Of a DNA stretch of 40,878 nt, positions 24,136 through 33,314 are shown one piece after another (position 1 is the stretch's first letter; every line of letters starts with the position of its first letter). This DNA is from Planctomycetia bacterium. GTDB lineage: Bacteria; Planctomycetota; Planctomycetia; Pirellulales; UBA1268. Location of the stretch: assembly GCA_021414115.1 (NCBI GenBank), contig JAIOPD010000070.1:1-40878 (forward strand), read 5' to 3'. The translations under genes were made by a program, and so were the position numbers. Below the pieces are notes generated by a model. That model had not been told where the DNA came from. It was given only the letters and a program-made list of their open reading frames with translations, and did not search any database.

Positions 24136-24918
24136 TCAGCTTCGCCACCAGGAGGCGCGGGTGTTTTTCGCCACCGCCAACAGCATGCCGTGCAACGAAC
24201 GCAACGGGGAACGATGCAAGTCTTTGGCCGCCCGCCGCTCAGCTTCGAGCAGCGAGCCCCCCAGGTCGACCGCCGCCTCGGTGACCGGATTCGGCATCGC
24301 GCTGATGATCCGGAGGCCGCTCTCCCAGGGATGCGACCAGTCTTCGTCGATCGGCCGATAGATCGTCCGCCGCGCGAGCAGCCGCGCCGCGGCCGATGCG
24401 CGGATCAGATAGGCGACGCAGCCGGAAGGAGGATATTTGTAGGCGACAAACTCCGTGCGGTCCGCCTGCCAGCGCCGCACGGGCACTTTCGGCTTGAAGT
24501 CGAAGAGCTTGAGGATGTCCCAGTCGATCGGGAGCGCGCGAGCGTCGGCGATGGCATCGAGCAACGCCTCCTCGTCTCCGATCTGGAAGTCGTCCTCGAG
24601 CACGAGAGCCAGGTCATGACCAGCGGCGAGCAGCAGCCGCCAGATGCGCCGGTGGCCCAGATAGACCCCGACCTCGCCCCCCGTCATCGGCCGCTTCATG
24701 AGAAGCCGATTCCGCCAGGCGGAATACCGCGGCGACTCGGCCGGGGCGTCGAGCCGCACGCCCGGCACGAACGTCACGTCGAGCGGCAGCCTCGCCAACT
24801 GCCCGGCAGCGCTGCGATAGCGGATACCCCACGGCGAGTCGAGCGTGAGCACGTAGCAGGGGAGGTGCCCGGAGACCCGCGGCAGCGGCCTGATCGGGAT
24901 GGTGGCCACGGCCTTCAT
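24136..24918 (-). CDS. GT25-family glycosyltransferase (LPS/LOS type)
   Basis: 260 residues. GT25 signatures are CYVLTLDSPWGIRYRSA at the N-terminus, MTGGEVGVYLGHRRIWRLLL (about 77-96) and LALVLEDDFQIGDEE with the metal-binding acidic cluster. YPPSGCVAYLIRASAARLL-like acceptor sequence and IDEDWSHPW follow. Family members add galactose or related sugars to lipooligosaccharide or glycoprotein. The ATG at 24918 has GGGAGG six bases upstream and overlaps the stop of the preceding GT4 gene (ATGA), so the two are coupled. It is the last gene of the minus-strand arm, and its 3' end abuts the repeat array. Confidence 0.9.
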   Translation of the reverse strand: MKAVATIPIRPLPRVSGHLPCYVLTLDSPWGIRYRSAAGQLARLPLDVTFVPGVRLDAPAESPRYSAWRNRLLMKRPMTGGEVGVYLGHRRIWRLLLAAGHDLALVLEDDFQIGDEEALLDAIADARALPIDWDILKLFDFKPKVPVRRWQADRTEFVAYKYPPSGCVAYLIRASAAARLLARRTIYRPIDEDWSHPWESGLRIISAMPNPVTEAAVDLGGSLLEAERRAAKDLHRSPLRSLHGMLLAVAKNTRASWWRS

Positions 24919-25907
24919 GACCGACCTCCCTCACCGTCGTCGGCTACAGGCAAGCCGAGGGCCCGCAGGAGATACCGGCGTTCGCGATCCATGGTGTAGT
25001 AGGTCGCCACCGCCTGCCCGCGCTCACGCAGCCCGTCGCGGAGCACGGGGTCGGCGAGCACGCGAGCGACCGCGGCGACGAGCCCCGCACCGTCGCCATT
25101 CGGCACGACCAGGGCCGTTTCGAGATGCCGCATGAACTCGAACCCACCCACCCCCGGAAATCCGACCACGGCACATCCGGCGGTCATCGCCTCGAGCGGC
25201 GGCAGCCCCAGGGCCTCCTGGGCGGAGATCGCCAGAAACACGTCGGCCGACTTCAGCCGGGCCGCCGTGTCGCGCTCGGAGAGTCCGTCGATCTGCACGA
25301 AGGCGACATCCGGGAGCGCCTCGCGCACCGCCTGATAGACGGCGTCTCCCTTGCGCCGCATCACGGCCACAAAGCCCTCCACCTTCGGCTCGCCCCGCCA
25401 GCGGAAGACATCGGGGATGCCCATCGCCACATAGGGCGCGACTCGGCCCCGCTCCTGGAGCCGGTAGGTCATGTGCAGGCCGTGCGAGATGCACTCGTAG
25501 CCGCGGGCCGGATCGATCATCTCCCAGTCGGCGGGCGTGTTGGCGCCCTGCATATGGAGGATCGTGCGGCCGGCCGGCAGCGCATCGACGAACGCCGCGT
25601 CTGCCGGGCAGGAAAAGAGCACGGCGTCCGTCGGCCGGCAGCAGCGGGCGAGTTCATCGCGGGTGATCACCGCAGAGCTGTTGTCGAACCAGGTCGCGCG
25701 CGTGCCATCCGGAGTCGCCACCGTGCAGGGATGACCGCTGGCCGACAGCAGGTCGGCGCAGTGGAAGCCCTTCTTGACGCCGCCGTAGATTCCCGTGCCC
25801 GGCAGCACGTAATAGAAGTGCGTCGGTGGACCGGCCGCCCGATGCGCCGCCCGCTGGATCGCGCGGCTGTCGGCAGCGCTTGCAGGGCGTTTCCACCAGC
25901 GGACCAT
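24915..25907 (-). CDS. GT4-family glycosyltransferase
   Basis: 330 residues with a GT-B fold. The N-terminal half has FYYVLPGTGIYGGVKKGFHCADLLSASGH, with the glycine-rich loop of retaining GT4 enzymes. The C-terminal half has VFLAISAQEALGLPPLEAMTAGCAVVGFPGVGG, the E-x7-E donor-binding motif. GGAGG lies nine bases before the ATG at 25907. The N-terminus has no membrane segment, so the enzyme is cytosolic or peripheral. It resembles the protein at 31696 in its opening layout (Y-F-V-x-P-x-x-x-x-G-I/V-K), although that copy lacks a clear catalytic C-terminus. Confidence 0.88.
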   Translation of the reverse strand: MVRWWKRPASAADSRAIQRAAHRAAGPPTHFYYVLPGTGIYGGVKKGFHCADLLSASGHPCTVATPDGTRATWFDNSSAVITRDELARCCRPTDAVLFSCPADAAFVDALPAGRTILHMQGANTPADWEMIDPARGYECISHGLHMTYRLQERGRVAPYVAMGIPDVFRWRGEPKVEGFVAVMRRKGDAVYQAVREALPDVAFVQIDGLSERDTAARLKSADVFLAISAQEALGLPPLEAMTAGCAVVGFPGVGGFEFMRHLETALVVPNGDGAGLVAAVARVLADPVLRDGLRERGQAVATYYTMDRERRYLLRALGLPVADDGEGGRS

Positions 25908-25968
25908 GGCGAGAATCCTCCGGGAAGCGAGGGGATGGTTCTGGGCCGGGCCGCGGCGACACCTGCTC

Positions 25969-26175
25969 CTAGCCCAGGAGCTCCACGTAGCTCTGCATCT
26001 CGCGCTGCGAGATCTTCACGTACCGGTCGCCGAGGATCTCCTCCATCTCCTCCTCCGTGAGTCGCATGCGCAGGATGTCGAGGGCGTCCTGCGGGGAGCG
26101 GCCATACGCGAGCTTCTTGCGGCCGTTTTTCAGGTCGAACAGATACATGAAATGAGGATTGCTGAAACTGCTCAT
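25969..26175 (-). CDS. 68-residue protein between radical SAM and glycosyltransferase genes
   Basis: A small acidic/basic protein, MSSFSNPHFMYLFDLKNGRK at the start and QREMQSYVELLG at the end, with one clear amphipathic helix (SPQDALDILRMRLTEEEMEEIL). It lies 27 bases after the radical SAM stop and 61 bases before the GT4 gene on the same strand, so it is very probably translated from the same message. It has no signal peptide and no cysteine. I recognise no family. Possible roles are an accessory subunit or a peptide substrate of the radical SAM enzyme, but nothing in the sequence decides this. Codon pattern and position support a real gene. Confidence 0.7.
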   Translation of the reverse strand: MSSFSNPHFMYLFDLKNGRKKLAYGRSPQDALDILRMRLTEEEMEEILGDRYVKISQREMQSYVELLG

Positions 26176-26202
26176 GGTCCGGCGCCCGCTGCCCTGGTCG
26201 GC

Positions 26203-27603
26203 TCATGCCTTCGCCAGGGCCCTCCCGTAGTCGGATGCTCGCTCGCCGCCGAGAGAGCCGTCGGCGTCGATATCGGCGTCGTATCGGCCCGCGAGAAGCT
26301 CCCGGTAGAACGCGTAATCGACTCCCTTCACCTTCTCGTCGTCCGGATAGCGGTGGTAGTTGTCGCGGCTCATCAGGCTCTTGCCCTCCGCGATCAGCTG
26401 GTTGCCGAGCGCGGAACCGGGATAGGGGGCGTAGAAGGCGATCGACGGCAGGACGTATTTCATGCGCCGCAGCATCTGCATCGTCTTGAACGCATCGGCG
26501 CGGGTCTCTCCCGGCACGCCGAGCATGATATTGGCCCAAAACTTCGGCGGCTCGCGGCCCTCGCGCTCGAGGTCGGCTCCGATCCGGTTGATCAGGTCGA
26601 TGGCGAAGTCGTTGTCCTCCACGGTGCACTCCTTGTTGAGCATCCGCAGCATGCGATCGCTGCCCGACTCGAATCCGATCGAGATGGTTCGCCAGTTCGT
26701 CTCGCGGACGAGTGCCTCGAAGAGATCGGGCCACTGCCGCACCGTGTCGGAGCGGGCGGCGGCCCAATACGGCCAGATCCGCTTCGCCCGCCGGGGATAC
26801 TTCACGAGCCACTCGCGGAGCCACTTCGGATTCTGAAAGAACATGGAGTCGTGAATCACCACCGAACCGACGCCATGCGTGTCGTCGAGGTGGTTGAGCT
26901 CGTCGATCACGTCGTCCACCGGCCGCCGGCCCATGTTGGGAATGAACGAGTTTTCATTGCAGAAGACGCACTGCCACGGACAGACGCGGCTGGTGAGGAC
27001 CGTCGCGACGGGAGGCGGTCCCCAGCCGCACGCGGGCTCCAGCGGCCAGTGAAACCGGCGGCGGGTCTTGCGGCCCACCGGCTGCGGCCAGAGCGTGCGG
27101 TCGATTCGCGGCCATTCGGCCATCGATCGGGCGCCGACGCCGCGGATGACGCGGGGAAAGGCGTGGGGATCGCGGACGAGATCGACGATCGTGTTTTCAC
27201 CGGGCCCCTGGCAGATCCGGTCGAAATCCCGATTCGGCTCCAGCTCGTCGAGCGCGACGGTGGCGTGCATGCCGCCGACCATGCAGATGCCGTCGGGGTT
27301 GAGCTCCTTGAAGATGCGCGCCGCCCGAAGAGCCACCGGAAAGGTGTAGCTGCGAACGTTCATCAGCAGCTTTTTGTAGCCCCGCATCTGCCGGGCCAAC
27401 TGATCCCACGACACGACCGCGCGGGTGGACGCGAGGTCGGTCATCACGTTATGACGGTGGAGGATCGTCCGCAGCAGGCCCAGGCCGTGGTCCTGCCACT
27501 GCTCGTGCGGGCCGCTTTGATTGACCAGGTCGCCGAGGTCGCCGAGGTCGAGCCACAACACGTCGGATGTTTTCCGCGGGCTCCAGGGAAAGCTGAATGG
27601 CAC
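26203..27603 (-). CDS. B12-binding-domain radical SAM protein
   Basis: 466 residues. The start is GTG at 27603 with GGAGG ten bases upstream; longer readings run into the divergent promoter region. The N-terminal third is a cobalamin-binding Rossmann fold (LWLDLGDLGDL opening; GICMVGGMHATVALDE), without a clear DxHxxG. The radical SAM core has SRVCPWQCVFCNENS, that is Cx3Cx2C for the 4Fe-4S cluster, then IGFESGSDRML and a TIM-barrel end MLGVPGETRADAFKTM. Such enzymes use adenosyl radicals, often for methyl transfer or rearrangement on unactivated carbon. In a glycosyltransferase locus it could modify a sugar, lipid carrier or the 68-residue product of the next gene. It is the first gene of the minus arm, divergent from the GT4 at 27788; the 184-base spacer would hold both promoters. 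Confidence 0.88.
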   Translation of the reverse strand: MPFSFPWSPRKTSDVLWLDLGDLGDLVNQSGPHEQWQDHGLGLLRTILHRHNVMTDLASTRAVVSWDQLARQMRGYKKLLMNVRSYTFPVALRAARIFKELNPDGICMVGGMHATVALDELEPNRDFDRICQGPGENTIVDLVRDPHAFPRVIRGVGARSMAEWPRIDRTLWPQPVGRKTRRRFHWPLEPACGWGPPPVATVLTSRVCPWQCVFCNENSFIPNMGRRPVDDVIDELNHLDDTHGVGSVVIHDSMFFQNPKWLREWLVKYPRRAKRIWPYWAAARSDTVRQWPDLFEALVRETNWRTISIGFESGSDRMLRMLNKECTVEDNDFAIDLINRIGADLEREGREPPKFWANIMLGVPGETRADAFKTMQMLRRMKYVLPSIAFYAPYPGSALGNQLIAEGKSLMSRDNYHRYPDDEKVKGVDYAFYRELLAGRYDADIDADGSLGGERASDYGRALAKA

Positions 27604-27787
27604 GGCAGACAACCCTCCGCAGCGACGGCCAGGACGCCCTTCGAGGGACGAGCCGGCAAACCGTTGCGGCGGAGGGTAGCGGACGGATCGGAGGCCAGAC
27701 AGGCCGTTTTGCGGGCGATTTTCCGCGACGCGACTGCCCTGTCGCGCGGCCTCGGTGCGAGCTTCTCGTGCGGCGGGAGGTCCGGGC

Positions 27788-28963
27788 GTGCGGCTGATGC
27801 AGCTGACCGTCGACTGCCCGTGGCCGGCCGTGTCCGGCGGCGACATCCGCAATGCGCTGGTGGCCGCCGCTCCGGGTGTGTCGAGCCTCCTGACCGTGGG
27901 CCTGACGCCGCCGCTGCCAACCACAGAAGCCGAGCCGCCTCCCTACCGTCATCTCACCTGCTTCGGGGATCGAAACCCGTGGCGGTGCATCGACCCGGCC
28001 GTGCCCACATGCCTCCGCTTTCCCACGGCTGCGCTGACGGCCCTCGACACCATCGTCGATGACTTCAGGCCCGATGCGGTGGTCGCCGTAGGCGTGGCGT
28101 GGCGCGACGTGATCGAGCGGCTGCATCATCGCGGAGTGCCCACCGCGGTCGACATGCACAACGTGGAATCACGACTCTTCGCCGAGCAGAGCGGCGCACG
28201 CCCCTGGTGGCGGCGGCTGATGGCCACCGGCAAGACGGCACGACTCGTCTCGGCCTGCGAGCGGGCCGACGGCTCGATCAGCAACCTCGCGGCCCAGACC
28301 TGGGTCTGCTCCGTGGCCGACGCGTCGCTCCTCCGCGGGATCGGAGGGCGAGCCGATGCCGTGATCCGCAACCCCATCCCCGACGAGTCGCTGCTCGCGT
28401 TGCCGATCGCCGCCGACCGTTATCACAGCCCGACGCCCCTCTTCATCGGGCATCTGGCCTATTTTCCCAACGTCGCCGCGGTGATGGAGCTGGCGGGGCC
28501 GGTGGTGGCCGCGGCGGCCCGGCATGGAATCCGGATTCGCCCCACGGTGGCGGGTCGGTCGCCGCGCCACCGGATCGAGTCGCTTTCTCGCGCCGGCACG
28601 ATACGGCTCGTCGCTGATCCTACCTCGACGGTCGAGATATCGCAGCTCCACGGCTACGCGGTGCTACCGATCCGACACGGCGGCGGCACACGCATCAAGG
28701 CCATCGAAGCATTGGCCGCCGGGCTTGTCCTGATCGCGACACGGAAGGCGGTCGAGGGACTGGAACTCGTGCACGGGCTGCATTTCACCGCGGCGGAGAC
28801 GCCCGACGAGATGGCTGCTGCCCTGGCCCGGTTCGTACAGCAGCCCGACGAGGCCGCTGCCCTGGCGGCCTCCGGACGACGGTTTGCGATCGAGCATCAC
28901 GGCCGCAGCGCCGTACTGTCGGCAGTCGCCACGGCCTTGAGCACCGTGGCGCGGACCGGCTGA
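27788..28963 (+). CDS. GT4-family glycosyltransferase
   Basis: 391 residues. I chose the GTG at 27788 because GGGAGG lies seven bases upstream; the next ATG (27797) would be too far from it. The opening VRLMQLTVDCPWPAVSGGDIRN has the glycine loop after the first strand. AVDMHNVESRLF and SNLAAQTWVCSVADASLL mark the inter-domain region, and VLPIRHGGGTRIKAIEALAAGLVLIATRKAVEGLEL is the C-terminal donor-binding block typical of GT4 enzymes. It is the first gene of the plus-strand arm. A 121-base gap separates it from the next gene, so that gene may have its own promoter. Confidence 0.88.
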   Translation: MRLMQLTVDCPWPAVSGGDIRNALVAAAPGVSSLLTVGLTPPLPTTEAEPPPYRHLTCFGDRNPWRCIDPAVPTCLRFPTAALTALDTIVDDFRPDAVVAVGVAWRDVIERLHHRGVPTAVDMHNVESRLFAEQSGARPWWRRLMATGKTARLVSACERADGSISNLAAQTWVCSVADASLLRGIGGRADAVIRNPIPDESLLALPIAADRYHSPTPLFIGHLAYFPNVAAVMELAGPVVAAAARHGIRIRPTVAGRSPRHRIESLSRAGTIRLVADPTSTVEISQLHGYAVLPIRHGGGTRIKAIEALAAGLVLIATRKAVEGLELVHGLHFTAAETPDEMAAALARFVQQPDEAAALAASGRRFAIEHHGRSAVLSAVATALSTVARTG

Positions 28964-29084
28964 TCCCTCCGGGCACGGCATGCCAGTTTTTGCGGCGGAT
29001 TCCTGTCTGGCCGTCGTGACGGGCCGGTCGTCACAATATCCGGCCGCACCTGACCCGGTTCACACGTGAGGGCTCGCGCACCAG

Positions 29085-30944
29085 ATGTGGAGAGGGATTC
29101 AGGCCGCCGGCGCTCTGATGCGATCCCGTCGACGGCGGCGCTCCGCCGACCGCGCTGCCGGGGCGAAGACCGTCCTCTCCCGTGCCGCCGACGCCGAGCT
29201 CGACGCGTTTCTGGCGTCGGGTCGGTCCCTGGACATTCCGGCGGTGGCCGAGCCTGACGTGTCGGTGCTCTTGATCCTCTGGAACCAGGCGGCCCTCACG
29301 CTCCGCTGCCTGCGGTCGCTCGCCCGGGAGGCGAAACGGGGCGTCGCGGTCGAGATCGTGATCATCGACAACGGCTCGACCGACCTCACGCACGAACTGA
29401 CCGCAAGACTCGGCGGCGTGACGACGCTTCGCAACGAAGTGAACGGTGGCTTTCTGGCCGCCTGTAACCAGGCGGCCGCGCTGGCCCGCGGCCGGTGTCT
29501 CCTGCTCTTGAACAACGACACCGCCGTTCGCGAGGGGGCGCTCGCCGCCGCGGTGGCGTGCCTGGACTCAGCGGCCGATATCGGCGCCGTCGGCGGTCGG
29601 CTCGTCCTGCCAGACGGCATGCTCCAGGAGGCCGGCGGGATCGTCTGGGCCGACGGCACCACGAGCGGCTACGGTCGCGGCAAGCGGCCCGACGCGGCGG
29701 CGTTCATGCACCGCCGCGACGTGGACTATTGCTCGGCGGCCTTCCTGCTGACCCGTCGTCACGCCTGGGAACAACTCGGCGGATTCGCCGAGCTGTTCGC
29801 GCCGGCCTACTACGAAGACGCCGATTATTGCCTGCGGCTCTGGGCCGCAGGCTGGCGCGTGGTCTATGAGCCGGCGGTGGTGGTCGATCATTACGAATAC
29901 GCCAGCGACCGCAGCGGTGCCGCCGGCCAGCTTATCGGCCGCAATCGCGGCCTGTTCGTGACCCGGCATGCCGATACGCTCGCGGCCCACCACATCGCCC
30001 CCGATCGCCGCCGCCGAAGCGCGGCCAGCGTGCACTGGAGCCGCCGCTCCGAGGCGGCAGTCGCTCAGCCGAAGTCGCGGCGTGAACGCAGCGGCAAGGC
30101 GGCCACCACCCGCGCGGTGGCCTGCATGCTCGTGCATGGCGACGCCGCCTACGCCCGCGCGGCCCGCGTGGCCGTCGACAGCCTGCTCGCGGATTCCGAC
30201 TTCGACGTGCTGGTCGTGCACGGGGGCGGGCCGGTCGATGCGTGGCCGCGACAACGGCGGCTCCATCGGCAACGCATCGAGTGCCCTCCGGCCGATGGCC
30301 ACAGGGCCCGGCGATTTCTCTTGAAGTTCGAGGCCCTCCAGACCTGCCTCGAACGATTCGACGCGCCCTGGGTCTTGAACCTCGATGCTGACGTCGTGTT
30401 GGCGCGGCCGCTCCGCGGCGTCGACGTGGCCGCCGCGCTCGACGGAGCCGGCCTCGGCATGGTGGAGCAGACCTGCATCCGCGGCTCCACCATGGACCGG
30501 AGGGCATTTCTCGACCACTACCGCACGCACTCGCTCGCGGCGATCGCGCCGGATGCACCGGTGCCCGCGGTCGATGCGTTTCGCTACTACAACAGCGGCG
30601 TCGTGGTCGCGGCGGCTGCCACGCTCAGCGCGCTCGTGGCCTGGGCCCTGCAGGCGATCGCCGGCCATGCCGGTGAATACCAGAGCGGCGAGCACATCGT
30701 CGCCGACCAGGACTTTTTCCAATACTGGGCGAACCAGCTACACCCGGAATCGAGCCGGCAACTCCCCTGGTATTGGAACCATTGCGAGCACTGGGACGCG
30801 GACTTCCCGAGGCGCGGCGTGCTGTTCGCCCACTTCAGCAACTTCTGCCTCGGGCCGTCCGGCTCGACCGTCAGGCGCATGCGCAGGCTGCGTCGTCCAT
30901 GGACACGATGGCTCAATCGATGCATGTCACCGTCATCATCGTGA
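29085..30944 (+). CDS. Bifunctional glycosyltransferase: GT2 domain fused to a second GT-A (GT8-like) domain
   Basis: 619 residues. The first half is a GT2 of rhamnosyltransferase style: VSVLLILWNQAALTLRCLRSL, VIIDNGSTDLTHEL, LLLLNNDTAVREGAL (metal site), and FAPAYYEDADYCLRLWAAGW (acceptor/catalytic ED). After a basic linker (about residues 325-345) comes a second GT-A-like domain with VACMLVHGDAAYARAARVAVDSLL, PWVLNLDADVVLARPL (DxD) and a late FRYYNSGVVVAA and QDFFQYW, as in GT8-type or related enzymes. One polypeptide could thus add two successive sugars. The ATG at 29085 is the longest; 29118 is an alternative without a better ribosome site. The 3' end overlaps the next gene by about 46 bases. 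Confidence 0.85.
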   Translation: MWRGIQAAGALMRSRRRRRSADRAAGAKTVLSRAADAELDAFLASGRSLDIPAVAEPDVSVLLILWNQAALTLRCLRSLAREAKRGVAVEIVIIDNGSTDLTHELTARLGGVTTLRNEVNGGFLAACNQAAALARGRCLLLLNNDTAVREGALAAAVACLDSAADIGAVGGRLVLPDGMLQEAGGIVWADGTTSGYGRGKRPDAAAFMHRRDVDYCSAAFLLTRRHAWEQLGGFAELFAPAYYEDADYCLRLWAAGWRVVYEPAVVVDHYEYASDRSGAAGQLIGRNRGLFVTRHADTLAAHHIAPDRRRRSAASVHWSRRSEAAVAQPKSRRERSGKAATTRAVACMLVHGDAAYARAARVAVDSLLADSDFDVLVVHGGGPVDAWPRQRRLHRQRIECPPADGHRARRFLLKFEALQTCLERFDAPWVLNLDADVVLARPLRGVDVAAALDGAGLGMVEQTCIRGSTMDRRAFLDHYRTHSLAAIAPDAPVPAVDAFRYYNSGVVVAAAATLSALVAWALQAIAGHAGEYQSGEHIVADQDFFQYWANQLHPESSRQLPWYWNHCEHWDADFPRRGVLFAHFSNFCLGPSGSTVRRMRRLRRPWTRWLNRCMSPSSS

Positions 30945-31699
30945 CTTACGAGTCGGCCGCAGTGCTCGGCCCGTGCCTGGAGTCCGTTCGCGGCCTCGAG
31001 GACGTGAGCGTGCGCGTGGTGGACAACGCCTCCACCGACGCGTCGCGCGACATCGCCCGGAGCCTCGGTGCCGACGTGATGCCGCTCGAGCGCAACCTCG
31101 GCTTCGCCGCGGCCGCGAACCGCGGCGCCGAGGGCGTGTCGGCGGGGCTGCTCTGCTTTCTCAATCCCGACTGCTGCCTGACGGCCGAGGCAGTGCGGGT
31201 CGCCCGCGAGGCCCTGGGGGATGGTCGCGGCCGCTGCGGCGTGCCCGACTTCGAACAGGGGGGCGAGGTCGTTTCCGGTCGCCAGCCCGGCTACACCTGG
31301 CGGAAGGTGCTCGCGGACGTGATGGAGGGCAATCGCCGGCTGCGATTCGCGACCCGCTGGCTCCGCCGGCACCCGCGGCATCACCACCGCGACTGGCACT
31401 GGCCGCTGGGAACGTGCCTGTTCGTGCCGGCGGAATACTTCCGGGCGGTCGGCCGGTTCGACGAGCGGTATTTCCTCTATATGGAAGACGTCGAATTCGG
31501 GATCCAGGTTTGCCGGAGCGGTGGCGAGGTGATCGGCCTGCCGGTGAGGCTCCGCCACGTGGGGATGCAGGGATCGACGATCTCGTCGGAGCGACGGCAG
31601 CAGATGCTCGACGAGGCACGGATCCAGTTCGCCCGCCGCCACTACGGTCCGCTGGTCGCTACGCTCGCCACATGTGCCACGCTCGGATCGCGACGATGA
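30899..31699 (+). CDS. GT2-family glycosyltransferase (rhamnosyltransferase-like)
   Basis: 266 residues from the ATG at 30899; ATGs at 30908 and 30920 are alternatives, and the last gives the tightest family start (MHVTVIIVTYESAAVL). Motifs are VRVVDNASTDASRDIA, NLGFAAAANRGAE, LLCFLNPDCCL (NPD in place of DxD, usual for this subgroup) and FDERYFLYMEDVEFGIQV. The gene overlaps the preceding one in another frame, and its TGA overlaps the ATG of the next gene. Sugar specificity cannot be read. Confidence 0.88.
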   Translation: MDTMAQSMHVTVIIVTYESAAVLGPCLESVRGLEDVSVRVVDNASTDASRDIARSLGADVMPLERNLGFAAAANRGAEGVSAGLLCFLNPDCCLTAEAVRVAREALGDGRGRCGVPDFEQGGEVVSGRQPGYTWRKVLADVMEGNRRLRFATRWLRRHPRHHHRDWHWPLGTCLFVPAEYFRAVGRFDERYFLYMEDVEFGIQVCRSGGEVIGLPVRLRHVGMQGSTISSERRQQMLDEARIQFARRHYGPLVATLATCATLGSRR

Positions 31700-32577
31700 T
31701 CTACTCCTTCGTTTCCGATCCCGAGTCGGTCCACGGCATCAAAGCCGGCTGCCAACTCGCCGCTGCGTTCGCGGCGTGCGGTGTGCGCTGCGTGATGGTC
31801 ACGCCCGACGGGACGGCGCCGGACTGGGTCGGCTCGTCGGCTCCATTCGCGGCCGAGAGCCTCGTGCTCCCCCGCATCTCGGCCGCCGACACGGTGATCT
31901 TCTCCACGCCGCGCGACCGGGAGCGGCTGGCACGGCTGCCGGCACGGCTCGTCTTTCATGCCCAGCACGCGGCGGCGACGATCGATCCGTTGTTCGCTGA
32001 TCCCTCGATCACGGTGCTGACCTGCTGGCCGGAGGCGGCGGCCATACGGCCGCAAAGGGAGCGGGAGTCGATCGACGTGGGGATCGCCGTCGCAGACGTC
32101 TTCTTCCACGCGGGGCTCCGGAAACTCGCGGGCACGGTCGCGATTCTGCCGAGTGACGGCGCCGCTCGCGTGGCGGAGTGTGCCGCCGCCCTGCCGCATC
32201 TCAGCGTCGCGCCGATTGTCTGCCGCGACGACCGCGGCAGCGCCGCGATCTTGCACACGAGCGAGTTTGCCGTCGCCGCTGCAGAGGGTGCTGGCTGCGA
32301 ACTGGCGGTCCTCGAGGCTCTCGCGGCGGGCTGCGTGGTGATCAGCGAACCTTCGCCTACAGCGGCCGCACTGGTGCATGACGGCGTCAACGGGATCGTG
32401 GCCGCCAGACACGACCTCTGCGACGTGCTGCGGGAGTGGTCGGCACCTGCCGCCCGCATCCGCCGCGCCGCCCTCTGCGATCGCGGTCGGGCCACGGCCG
32501 CCGCCCATCGGCCTGCCGGCCTGCGGCGACGGATCGCCCACCTGCTCGCCGGCCCCCTGGCGTTTCTCCGGTCATGA
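31696..32577 (+). CDS. Probable GT-B-type glycosyltransferase, divergent
   Basis: 293 residues starting MIYSFVSDPESVHGIKAGCQLAAAF at 31696 (ATGA overlap with the previous stop). The layout is like the GT4 at 24915: VMVTPDGTAPDWVGSS, then VIFSTPRDRERLARLPARLVFHAQHA, and near the C-terminus SEFAVAAAEGAGCELAVLEALAAGCVVISEPSPTAAALVHDGVNGIVA. That last block is the donor-binding region of GT4 enzymes, with E near the expected positions. It is shorter than typical GT4 proteins, so the activity is less certain. Its stop overlaps the start of the next gene (ATGA). Confidence 0.78.
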   Translation: MIYSFVSDPESVHGIKAGCQLAAAFAACGVRCVMVTPDGTAPDWVGSSAPFAAESLVLPRISAADTVIFSTPRDRERLARLPARLVFHAQHAAATIDPLFADPSITVLTCWPEAAAIRPQRERESIDVGIAVADVFFHAGLRKLAGTVAILPSDGAARVAECAAALPHLSVAPIVCRDDRGSAAILHTSEFAVAAAEGAGCELAVLEALAAGCVVISEPSPTAAALVHDGVNGIVAARHDLCDVLREWSAPAARIRRAALCDRGRATAAAHRPAGLRRRIAHLLAGPLAFLRS

Positions 32578-33314
32578 GCGAAATCGTCTCCGCCATCGTG
32601 TTGTCACGGGACTTCGACGCCCTGCTGGCCATCTGCCTCCAGCGGTTTGGGGAGTCGGCCCGTCGGGCCGGGCTCGCTGCCCGCTGTGTCGTGATCGACA
32701 ACGCCTCGCAGACGCCGTGCCCCGAGACGCTCCCCGGCGCTCCGCCGTATCGGCTCGTGCGGTTCGACCGCCACCACGGCTTCGGCACCGCCTGCAACCA
32801 CGGGGCCCGGCGGGACGACGGCGACTTTCTGCTCTTCCTCAACAACGACGTGCTGCTCGACCCCGACGCCCTGGCGGCCATGCGCGAGGAGTTTGCGGCG
32901 CGGCCGACGCTGGCCGCCTGTGGCACGCGGATGGTGTTTCCCGACCGCACGATCCAGCATGCCGGCGTGGTCTTCGGTGCAGGCGACGTGGGGCCGTATC
33001 ACATTCACCGGAAGCGGCCCGCCAGTCTCGTGCCCCGGAGCGAACGCCGCTTCCAGGCCGTGACCGGCGCCTGCCTGATGATCCGCCGCGACGTGTTTCT
33101 GGGGAGTGGCGGGTTCGACGAGCGGTATCCGTTCGGTTTGGAGGACGTCGATCTCTGCCTGCGGCTCGGCCGCGACGTGGGCGAGATCGTCTGCAACCAG
33201 GAGACGGAGTCGCTGCACTTCGAATCGATGACCCCGGGGCGGGTGGAACTCGACCCTCCGTCGCGCAGCTTCTTCATGAGCCAGTGGAAAGGACGCTATG
33301 CCATCGACGGATGA
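32574..33314 (+). CDS. GT2-family glycosyltransferase
   Basis: 246 residues. MSEIVSAIVLSRDFDALLAICLQ opens the GT-A fold. VVIDNASQTPC, HHGFGTACNHGAR, FLLFLNNDVLLDPDAL (metal site) and FQAVTGACLMIRR with FDERYPFGLEDVDLCLRL (catalytic ED) follow in the usual order. It belongs to the rhamnosyltransferase-like group. The ATG overlaps the previous TGA, and its end overlaps the next gene by 17 bases. Confidence 0.9.
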   Translation: MSEIVSAIVLSRDFDALLAICLQRFGESARRAGLAARCVVIDNASQTPCPETLPGAPPYRLVRFDRHHGFGTACNHGARRDDGDFLLFLNNDVLLDPDALAAMREEFAARPTLAACGTRMVFPDRTIQHAGVVFGAGDVGPYHIHRKRPASLVPRSERRFQAVTGACLMIRRDVFLGSGGFDERYPFGLEDVDLCLRLGRDVGEIVCNQETESLHFESMTPGRVELDPPSRSFFMSQWKGRYAIDG

